NCBI GenBank assembly: GCA_016716405.1
Contig: JADJWK010000001.1
Span: 62,001 to 126,000 of the forward strand
Source of the DNA: Candidatus Melainabacteria bacterium
GTDB taxonomy: Bacteria > Cyanobacteriota > Vampirovibrionia > Obscuribacterales > Obscuribacteraceae
Length of the DNA stretch: 64,000 nucleotides
Direction: 5' to 3'
Shown here: piece by piece, positions 57,566 to 64,000 of the stretch
Layout of the letters: every line of letters begins with the position of its first letter
Numbering within the stretch: position 1 is the first letter of the stretch
Made by a program: the position numbers and the translations under genes
The notes under the pieces: model-generated
Told to the model about the DNA's origin: nothing
Databases searched by the model: none
Seen by the model: only the letters and a program-made list of their open reading frames with translations

Positions 57566-59977
57566 TTGGGAATCGGGTCCAGACTGGTAACGTCCTTCTT
57601 CATCGTGATTGCCATCATGGTGGGCGGATATTCGGTCTATGCCATCTTCGTCGATTTCCGGACCACCCGGACCCATGCCAATCAACGTGTGACTCTGGCT
57701 GCCAATAAAGTCGACCGGGATCTGAAGAACTGCCGCGCCACCTGCGACGGCTACGCCGACCAGCTCCTGGGCAACAGCAGTCTCATGCAGTCCTTCCTGG
57801 CCAAAGATCGCTCGGGTCTGGACAGCAAGCTGCAGAAGTTCACCAACGATATCCACTTCCCTGGCTATATCAGCCTCATAGAGCCGGACGGCAAGGTCTT
57901 CTTCAACACCGAGACACCGAAACAATTCGGCTATTCCGCATCGGCTGTCAGCGAAGCCATTCAAGTCTCTCTCAGTAACGGCGGCAGACCTTACGGCGGC
58001 ACCACCGATTTCACCGCTACCGGAGTCGTGGCGGTCTCATCGATTGTCCCGATCAAAGACAACAGCGGCAAGCTCAAGGGTCTGGTCGTAGTGAGCCAGC
58101 CCCTGAACAGCATGTATCTAACCGGCGAGGTAACCCGCTTCAGCCTCGAAGAGCCCGAAGCGGTTAAAGATGTGGATCTCGCCCTCTTCTCGGCAAAAGT
58201 CGGAAAGATCACAGCCGCATCGGATGGGCTCGGTCACGGACGGGGCGGCGATTTCATCAAAGAGCTCAACGAGAAGGGAGCGAAGGCATTTCCGAACTCG
58301 GTTCTCGGTCTCGGCGTTCGACCGCTGGAGGCTCTGATCGTGCCGGTTGCCGCAGACCGTCTCGATTTCACCTTCGAGAGATCCGGTCGCTGGTGGTTCC
58401 GATATACGCTCCCGGGTCTGAAAAGACAGGACGGCACTTCCACTAACTACGGCGACATCCTTGTAACCACGCCGGTTCCCGACGTCAAGAATCAGCTTCT
58501 CGTGGCGCTCATCGGCTCCACCCTCTTCGGGGGACTGGCCCTTTTCCTGGGGCTCTTTTTTTCAGCCCGCATCAAGGGCAGTGTCGAGGAGCCCCTTCAT
58601 TTCCTTATCGACCGCACCAACGACATCGCCGACAAGAAAGCCCGCATCCCTCCACTTGAAGGGCTTTCCGGAGACTGGCTCGAGCTCGGCGAGCTGATTG
58701 ACACCGCTGTCAGTACCATGCGCTCCACCACCCAGAATCTCAAGCTCAAAGTATCGAAGCAGAAAGAGGAGCTCGAAGTTCGCACCCAGCAAGCCGAAGA
58801 GGCGGTGGGCAAGCTCGAGAATCTCAATCGCCAGATCGCCACGCAATCGCGGCAGCTCGCCGAGGTATCCAAGCAAATCAACCAGGCCAACCGCCAGGCG
58901 ATTATCGTGCAACACAAGCTGGATGCGGTTCTGCAATCTTCCACCGAGGGCTTCCTGATTCTCGATCAGTATGGCAATATCCTCACCGCCAATCCAGTAT
59001 TTCTCAACTGGGCCGGCAGCACCGAAGGTCAGATCGCCGGCAGGCAGTGCTTCGACCTGGTCAAGCGACCCGGCGAGACCAAGACCCAGTCCGTGGCCGG
59101 CCAGGCTTTCGCCCGGCACGGCGGCGATCCGAACGCAGTGATCAATCGCTTCCACCCGGAAGGGATCATCTACCATGCCAGGGAAGACAAAAAGATCGAG
59201 GTCCTGGCGCATCTCCAGCCGATTGTGGGCGAGGACTCGAATATCCAGGGCTATGTCATGGTCCTGAGAGACAAGTCTCTGCGCAGCGAGAATGCCCAGC
59301 TCAAAGAAGAAATCGTCAACGTCCTTCAAGACGCCATACGCAAGCCCATCGCCGAAGGAGAATCGCGCTGGGCGTCGGTGCTGGCCAATGCCTCGCAATC
59401 TCTGAATCCCCAGGTCACCCAGAGCCTGTCCGAGCTTCGCGCGATCTACCAGACCCTGCTCGGCGTGGTGGACAGCTATCTGATGATGTACGGTGGCTTC
59501 ATCCCGGAGCCGGTAATCCCCAAAGAGGCGATCATCATAACCCGCCTGGTGAGCGAGTGCCTGGAGGAGGTCACCCCGCACGCCCGGGAGAGACAGCTCC
59601 TCCTCGACTATAAAACAGTCCCGGGGCTGCCGTCGATCAACGGCAATCGCGACTCTGTCCGCAGCGTGCTCGTGGAAGTGCTCAATCACCTGATCTCCGT
59701 CACCGCGCCAGGCGGGCGGGTGCGGGTGGAAAGCGCCATCCGCGGTCCCGAGATGCGGATGAGCGTCACCAGCTCCGGTCCGGCCCTGCCAATCGAGGAG
59801 ATAACCGATATGTTCGTCGGTTTCGTCCAGGGGAAGCACACCGAAGACACTTATGCCAGAAGACTCTCGCTTTATCTGGCCCGGAACAATGTCGAGCGCC
59901 TGGGCGGGCAGATCTGGGCCGAGTCGGAGGCCGGACGCGGAACCGCCATCTACTTCACCCTGCCCTCGCAGAACTGA
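57566..59977 (+). CDS. Histidine-kinase-like sensor with degenerate catalytic motifs
   Basis: 803 residues. Membrane helix at 7-28, an extracytoplasmic sensor domain to about 310 (Cache-like; SLIEPDGKVFFNTETPKQ), a second helix near 315-335, a coiled coil (390-450), a PAS domain (LDAVLQSSTEGFLILDQYGN) and an HATPase-like end. No H-box histidine is seen after the PAS domain. The N-box reads VLVEVLNHLISVTAP, G1 is SSGPALP instead of D-x-G-x-G and G2 is TYARRLSLYL. Phospho-transfer is therefore doubtful, and it may act as a signalling scaffold. Start TTG 57566. 3 nt before the HExxH lipoprotein gene. Confidence 0.8.
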   Translation: MGIGSRLVTSFFIVIAIMVGGYSVYAIFVDFRTTRTHANQRVTLAANKVDRDLKNCRATCDGYADQLLGNSSLMQSFLAKDRSGLDSKLQKFTNDIHFPGYISLIEPDGKVFFNTETPKQFGYSASAVSEAIQVSLSNGGRPYGGTTDFTATGVVAVSSIVPIKDNSGKLKGLVVVSQPLNSMYLTGEVTRFSLEEPEAVKDVDLALFSAKVGKITAASDGLGHGRGGDFIKELNEKGAKAFPNSVLGLGVRPLEALIVPVAADRLDFTFERSGRWWFRYTLPGLKRQDGTSTNYGDILVTTPVPDVKNQLLVALIGSTLFGGLALFLGLFFSARIKGSVEEPLHFLIDRTNDIADKKARIPPLEGLSGDWLELGELIDTAVSTMRSTTQNLKLKVSKQKEELEVRTQQAEEAVGKLENLNRQIATQSRQLAEVSKQINQANRQAIIVQHKLDAVLQSSTEGFLILDQYGNILTANPVFLNWAGSTEGQIAGRQCFDLVKRPGETKTQSVAGQAFARHGGDPNAVINRFHPEGIIYHAREDKKIEVLAHLQPIVGEDSNIQGYVMVLRDKSLRSENAQLKEEIVNVLQDAIRKPIAEGESRWASVLANASQSLNPQVTQSLSELRAIYQTLLGVVDSYLMMYGGFIPEPVIPKEAIIITRLVSECLEEVTPHARERQLLLDYKTVPGLPSINGNRDSVRSVLVEVLNHLISVTAPGGRVRVESAIRGPEMRMSVTSSGPALPIEEITDMFVGFVQGKHTEDTYARRLSLYLARNNVERLGGQIWAESEAGRGTAIYFTLPSQN

Positions 59978-59980
59978 CCC

Positions 59981-60652
59981 ATGAGCAAGCTCGCAAAATC
60001 TTCCCCGTTGCTGATCATGCTGATAATGCTTGCAGGCTGCTCCAGAAGCCCCGTAGAGGTGATCAAAGAGCCTCTCGAGATCGAGACCAGGTATATCGAG
60101 GATGCTCCGGACAGGAGCGCCATCCCCCTGGGCGAGGACGAAGAGGCGATCACAAAGTGGAAGTTCGGCTGCCGGGCCGACATCGACTTCGACATAACCA
60201 GCAAAGAGATTATCGATCCGGACTATCTGGTGTCGATCAAAGTGAAAGGGGTGGCGATACGGCTCGACGCCCCGGTCACCATCTGGGTCTCGAAAGAGTC
60301 ATCTCCCGATACCCTCAAACACGAGCGCGCTCATGCCCTGATTTGCTCGCGAGTCTATAAGAATGCCGATTCGATCGCCAGAGAGGCAGCCCGGACAGTG
60401 ATCGGCAAATCTTACCAGGCTTCCGGAAAGACTCTGGAATCCGCCTGCAAGGTGGCTGTGGACCGGGCCGCCGAGCAGGTCTGCGAGCTCTATCATCTCA
60501 AGGCAGTGGAGTCCATAAACAGGGTCTCGGAAGTCTTCGACGGGCTCGAGCAGCACGACATGGGCAAGACCCCCGAGCAGATGGTTGATACTGCCTTTTC
60601 GCAGTATGTGGACATCACCGAGAAGCGCCCCGAGAAGCGAAAAGAGAACTAG
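59981..60652 (+). CDS. HExxH lipoprotein (DUF922-like), copy B
   Basis: 223 residues. Lipoprotein signal with lipobox (LLIMLIMLAGCSRS), so anchored by lipid rather than the helix used by copy A. The body aligns with 36096-36773: TKWKFGCRADIDFDI, then VSIKVKGVAIRLDAPVTIWV and LKHERAHALICSRVY, with HExxH at about residue 109. A second half with paired cysteines (ESACKVAVDRAAEQVC) follows. Probable exported metallopeptidase, inferred from the motif. It is co-transcribed with the degenerate kinase and faces TadG-like copy B with 1 nt between them. Confidence 0.72.
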   Translation: MSKLAKSSPLLIMLIMLAGCSRSPVEVIKEPLEIETRYIEDAPDRSAIPLGEDEEAITKWKFGCRADIDFDITSKEIIDPDYLVSIKVKGVAIRLDAPVTIWVSKESSPDTLKHERAHALICSRVYKNADSIAREAARTVIGKSYQASGKTLESACKVAVDRAAEQVCELYHLKAVESINRVSEVFDGLEQHDMGKTPEQMVDTAFSQYVDITEKRPEKRKEN

Positions 60653-60653
60653 C

Positions 60654-62741
60654 TCATTTCAGCCCGATATAGCCAACGTCGTTCTTGGTGGTCACAGTCG
60701 AGGTGGAAGTAGTGGTTGTCGAGGTGGGCAAGCCGGTAACCGGATCAATAACGGCCTCGCCCGTGGTGGGGTCAACCACCGGAATGGTCTCTTCCGAGGT
60801 GACTGTGCTCTCGTCCTGGACCTTCACCTGGCGGCGGAAACGGATCTCGCACACGGTCCCCTCGGTCAGATATGTGCTTCTTGTCCCGCTTCCTGCTTTG
60901 AATTTCTTATAAGCGGTCGGATCGCGAAGGACCTGCATGGCGGTTCCGTTCCAGCTGAAAGCAAAGTCCTCCTGGGGCAGGATCATCGGCAGAGCGCCGC
61001 TGCCGCCGCCGCCACCGTTGGATCTTGACCTGGCGCCGAGACCGCCGAAGCGAACCGCCTCGGCCACTCCCCTGCCTGAGCTGCCGGAAAGAGCGATCTT
61101 CACATCGGGATCAGCCGGGCGTCTCGATATGAGACTGTCGTCGATGGGCTCGCCGGCGTGCTGGCCGCCGGTAACAACACTGGGCTTGCGAGCATAGTCT
61201 CTGATGAATAGATCGTATTTCCTGAGAAGAGTGACTTTGCCGTCGCTGTCCATAATGGGCGGTCCGAGATCGATGGGGCTGATTTCGAGATCGGAAGCGG
61301 CACCATTGGTGAGCACCTCGAAAGACTCGAAAAGGGCCTGATTCTCGGACACTACATAGAACGGAGCAGGCTTGATCTCTTTGCTCTGATAGGTGACATT
61401 GCCATAGGAATTGAACCGGAATATGTGAGCCACCCCGTTTGGAATCGGCTTGGCTCCGGCGACTCCGGGCGGCCAGGAGACAGTCGGCGGATTGGGCGGG
61501 TTGAAAGTCGTGGAGTGCATATTGACCACGGCTCCTACATTGGCTTTCGTGCCTGCTCTTCGGATCCAGTCATAAACGGCTATCTTGCAGGCATTGGCAG
61601 CTTGCTTCGCCGTATCGGACGGTATCGGCCATCCCGTAGTGTCCTGGGCCACCAGGCTGACGGGGTCAACAGGATAGTCGCCGCTCAGGGCTACATACAT
61701 ATCCGAATCATCATCACCGTCGGAGAGACAGCCTCCATAGAGATCGCTGACCCGATTCTGGGCGCAGGCGCCATCGGGGGGACCATCAGGAAAAGCAATC
61801 ACCAGAGCCCCGGGATTGGGTCTGGGATCGTAGACGCTGGCGGGCTGAGCCGCGGCAGCAGTGCGCACGCTGCGAGTGGTGCCGTTGTCATTGATGTCCT
61901 GCACGGCTTGCGCCAGGATAACCGTGGGATGCTGCCATGGCACACCACTGGCGGTGGCTGCCCATTTCTTCGGATCGACCAGCTTGAGAGAATCGCCCAC
62001 CCCGGCGAAAACCCAGGTGCGAGCGTTGAAAGTTACCGGAACATAAGACTTGTAATACTGCCCGACAGTGGCGCTGCTTGCAAAGGATCCGGCCCAGCCC
62101 GTGGGCGTCTTGATATTGGTGGCGGCACCGCCAGCGAGGACCCCGAGGGAGAGCTGAAGAGAGCCGGGCTGGTATGACGAGCTGCCGGTCATACGGATCT
62201 GGTTGCTCGTATAAGCCTGCTCGGCGGCAACGTAGGGTCTGATGGTGTTGCCGTCCTTATCGCTAGCGCTTCCACCGACAGTTATGGCATCCTGAAGGGC
62301 GGTCACCAGCTGATTGGCTGCCGTCCTGGCCCGGTTGAGATCCTGAAGAGCCAGGGCCTGCATCTCGGCGTTGCCGAGCTGGGTGGCTATGATGTAGTCG
62401 AGGAGCGTTGTGCCGATAATTGTGTTAACGCCGTGCACTTGAGTGTAATAATTGTCCCCGGCTGCTGTGGCGGTGCCGTCCGGTGCCGAGTCGGAGAGGC
62501 CCACGTAACCGAATTGATTATTCAAGATGACGACATTGCTGCACTCTTTGGCCGCCGCAAGCGCGGCTGCCTCGATGGCGGTGCGCTGCTCGAACTGCGT
62601 GCCCAGCATGCGGACATAGCTCATCATGAAAAACAGAACAGCGAGAACGAGCCCGATAGTGACTGCCACTATAAGGATCAGCATGCTTCCGCGCCTGTCG
62701 CGACTCCGGCTCGAAAACGAGAGGCTTCTTTTTTTGGTCAT
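60654..62741 (-). CDS. TadG-like surface/pilus-associated protein (copy B), intact
   Basis: 695 residues. A basic start (RSRDRRGSMLILIVAVTIG) leads into a membrane helix, then EQRTAIEAAALAAAKECSNV as in TadG/TadE-like proteins of Flp pilus systems. The large outer domain matches copy A along its length: SNQIRMTGSSSYQPGSLQLS, YDWIRRAGTKANVGAVVNMH and GGQHAGEP. A glycine-rich linker (SNGGGGGSG) and a threonine-rich tail (STTTTSTSTVTT) near the end look exposed. No vWA domain or tad gene cluster is visible nearby. The 140 bp before it are divergent from a kinase gene. Confidence 0.75.
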   Translation of the reverse strand: MTKKRSLSFSSRSRDRRGSMLILIVAVTIGLVLAVLFFMMSYVRMLGTQFEQRTAIEAAALAAAKECSNVVILNNQFGYVGLSDSAPDGTATAAGDNYYTQVHGVNTIIGTTLLDYIIATQLGNAEMQALALQDLNRARTAANQLVTALQDAITVGGSASDKDGNTIRPYVAAEQAYTSNQIRMTGSSSYQPGSLQLSLGVLAGGAATNIKTPTGWAGSFASSATVGQYYKSYVPVTFNARTWVFAGVGDSLKLVDPKKWAATASGVPWQHPTVILAQAVQDINDNGTTRSVRTAAAAQPASVYDPRPNPGALVIAFPDGPPDGACAQNRVSDLYGGCLSDGDDDSDMYVALSGDYPVDPVSLVAQDTTGWPIPSDTAKQAANACKIAVYDWIRRAGTKANVGAVVNMHSTTFNPPNPPTVSWPPGVAGAKPIPNGVAHIFRFNSYGNVTYQSKEIKPAPFYVVSENQALFESFEVLTNGAASDLEISPIDLGPPIMDSDGKVTLLRKYDLFIRDYARKPSVVTGGQHAGEPIDDSLISRRPADPDVKIALSGSSGRGVAEAVRFGGLGARSRSNGGGGGSGALPMILPQEDFAFSWNGTAMQVLRDPTAYKKFKAGSGTRSTYLTEGTVCEIRFRRQVKVQDESTVTSEETIPVVDPTTGEAVIDPVTGLPTSTTTTSTSTVTTKNDVGYIGLK

Positions 62742-62881
62742 TCTTGTGTGCCTGGTAAATACTGGGGGAATAAGGCGAGCGTGAGACGAGTTCTGTCGAC
62801 ACTTTTATTAAATCGGGTTAATATTATCATAGCCGTTACAATCAATTTCCGTCAATCGCTGGATACATTATTTTGTCAACC

Positions 62882-64000
62882 ATGACTGATTCCGACAGAA
62901 TTCTAGCCGGCAAATACCTCCTTCTCGGTATCCACGGCGAGACCGAGCTCAGCACTACTTATATAGTTCGAGACCTCGCTTCCGGACAGCATCTTATAGC
63001 CAAGACCCTCAAAGACCCGGCAAGCGATGTCGCCAGGGCTTTCGTCGATGCCGCCATCAGGCACGGCAGACTGCAGCACGAGAACATCGTCCAGACCATC
63101 GACTACGAGGAGGGCTCAGAGACAGAGCCTCCTTTCTTTATTGAGGAATGCATCGAGGGCATTACTCTGGCCGAGCTCATCGAGGAGGTCGGGACCCTCG
63201 AAGACGATGACGAGATCGAGACTTTTCTCAGCCAGATCTGTGAAGCCCTGGAGTATGCGCACCATGAAGGAATCGTGCATGGCGGCTTGAAGCCCAGCAA
63301 TGTCATGCTCACCCAGGCCGGCGAAGAGGTCCTGGTAAAGCTGCTCGATTTCGGGGCCATCAACGCCTCTCGCGAGCTTCCCGGCAATCTGGATCTGATC
63401 ACCGGCCCGGAATATCTAGCCCCGGAGCAAATCGAGGGCGAGCCCGCCAGTAAGGTCTCGGACGTTTTCTCGCTGGGTGTGATGGCCTATCAGCTGATCA
63501 CCGGCTTTCTGCCGGACACCGATGCCATCGAGCCCATTTCAGAGAGCCGTCCCGACATCGCCTGCGCCGATCTATTAGACAATCTTATCCAGCGCGCCCT
63601 GGCGCCGGACCCGTCCGGAAGGCTCCAGTCGGTGGCCGAGTTTCACACCCAGGTGAACCGCTGGTACAGCACGCTGGTTGACTCGATGTCCGGAGTCTTT
63701 ACCGAAATTCGCCAACCCACCAGCGAACTCGAGCAGATCCTCGAGGAGATCAACAGCTCCGAAGAGCCGGAGGGCGGCACCAGCCTGGAAGAGGTCCTGA
63801 ATCATGAGAAAGCCGGGGATGGCGAGGATGAGGTAGCTCGCACCCTGATGGAAATAGACGCGATTCAGACGGTCGAGAGCCTCTACGCGCCGGATCAGCA
63901 TGAAGGCGAGAGCGAGGGCGAGAGTGACGAAATTTCGGAAGCGGATCTCGATGTCGCCCGCACCCTGATGGAAGTCGAAATAATCCAGATAGGCGAAGGA
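62882..64000 (+). CDS. Ser/Thr protein kinase-like protein with degenerate catalytic loop, 3' end beyond window
   Basis: 373 residues visible. Hanks-type fold: Lys41 (LIAKTLKD), catalytic-loop region IVHGGLKPSNVML at 132-143, DFG at 156-158, APE at 180-182 and SDVFSLGVMAYQL. The HRD motif reads HGG (133-135), so the catalytic aspartate is missing. The glycine loop (GIHGETELS) is also poor. This suggests a pseudokinase. After the kinase domain an acidic tail carries a repeated motif, VARTLMEIDAIQ (318-329) and VARTLMEVEIIQ (358-369). The product continues past the window. Confidence 0.8.
   Translation, partial: MTDSDRILAGKYLLLGIHGETELSTTYIVRDLASGQHLIAKTLKDPASDVARAFVDAAIRHGRLQHENIVQTIDYEEGSETEPPFFIEECIEGITLAELIEEVGTLEDDDEIETFLSQICEALEYAHHEGIVHGGLKPSNVMLTQAGEEVLVKLLDFGAINASRELPGNLDLITGPEYLAPEQIEGEPASKVSDVFSLGVMAYQLITGFLPDTDAIEPISESRPDIACADLLDNLIQRALAPDPSGRLQSVAEFHTQVNRWYSTLVDSMSGVFTEIRQPTSELEQILEEINSSEEPEGGTSLEEVLNHEKAGDGEDEVARTLMEIDAIQTVESLYAPDQHEGESEGESDEISEADLDVARTLMEVEIIQIGEG

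Overview
The window is about 58% GC bacterial DNA with tightly packed genes, many start/stop overlaps of the GTGA/ATGA type, and frequent GTG and TTG starts. I infer a Gram-negative-type bacterium: there are lipoprotein and secretion signals, an RlpA-like protein, TadG-like surface proteins and flotillin/NfeD genes. The overall style (hemA-hemC-hemD plus hemB, a DHH-CBS-nucleotidyltransferase fusion for tRNA CCA ends, many secreted orphan families) reminds me of the non-photosynthetic cyanobacterial relatives (Obscuribacterales/Melainabacteria). That placement is a guess from gene content and was not tested with a tree.

Layout. 1-6167 (minus strand): an operon of three large multi-membrane GT-C-type glycosyltransferase-like proteins, two of them frameshifted. 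6464-12117 (plus): a surface-sugar operon with a split transketolase, a family 2 glycosyltransferase, a frameshifted TIGR03032/DUF4915-like protein, a sulfotransferase-like protein and an NAD-dependent epimerase. 12127-13470 (minus, lower GC): an island with a RelBE-type toxin-antitoxin pair, a nucleotidyltransferase plus small partner, and a decayed copy of the epimerase 3' end. 13675-17570: a glycosyltransferase, a CPA2 cation/proton antiporter with a TrkA domain, and two small orphans. 17882-21800: a small orphan, then murD-ftsW-murG (minus). 21875-33889: a TPR protein, YebC, an RlpA-like protein, gltX, cysS, a secreted orphan, YchF, tRNA-Ser(CGA), an SRPBCC protein and a diacylglycerol-kinase-family protein. 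33995-40235: a frameshifted TadG-like protein facing an operon of a CCA-enzyme fusion, a membrane protein and an HExxH protein. 40355-45382: a membrane-domain cluster (NfeD-like, short SPFH, OB domain, flotillin), a P-loop protein and a BtuF-like binding protein. 45601-48791: hemA-hemC-hemD, followed at once by an array of C-rich hairpins. 49414-51425: ftsH with a frameshift inside its Walker A motif. 51895-57418: two secreted paralogues, two response regulators, hemB, an orphan, the small SRP RNA gene and a small MshEN-like protein. 57566-64000: a degenerate histidine kinase, an HExxH lipoprotein, an intact TadG-like protein and a degenerate Ser/Thr kinase cut by the window edge.

The feature I find most novel is a duplicated two-gene module: a large TadG-like protein placed tail-to-tail with a membrane-anchored protein carrying an HExxH metallopeptidase motif. 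It occurs twice (33995-36773 and 59981-62741) in the same convergent geometry, although the partner operons differ. In the second copy the HExxH gene is coupled to a kinase-like sensor that has lost its phospho-acceptor and ATP-box residues, and a kinase with HGG in place of HRD lies across the divergent promoter region.

Five genes here carry apparent single frameshifts. Either the assembly contains indel errors or several surface genes and one ftsH copy really are disrupted; the sequence alone does not decide this.
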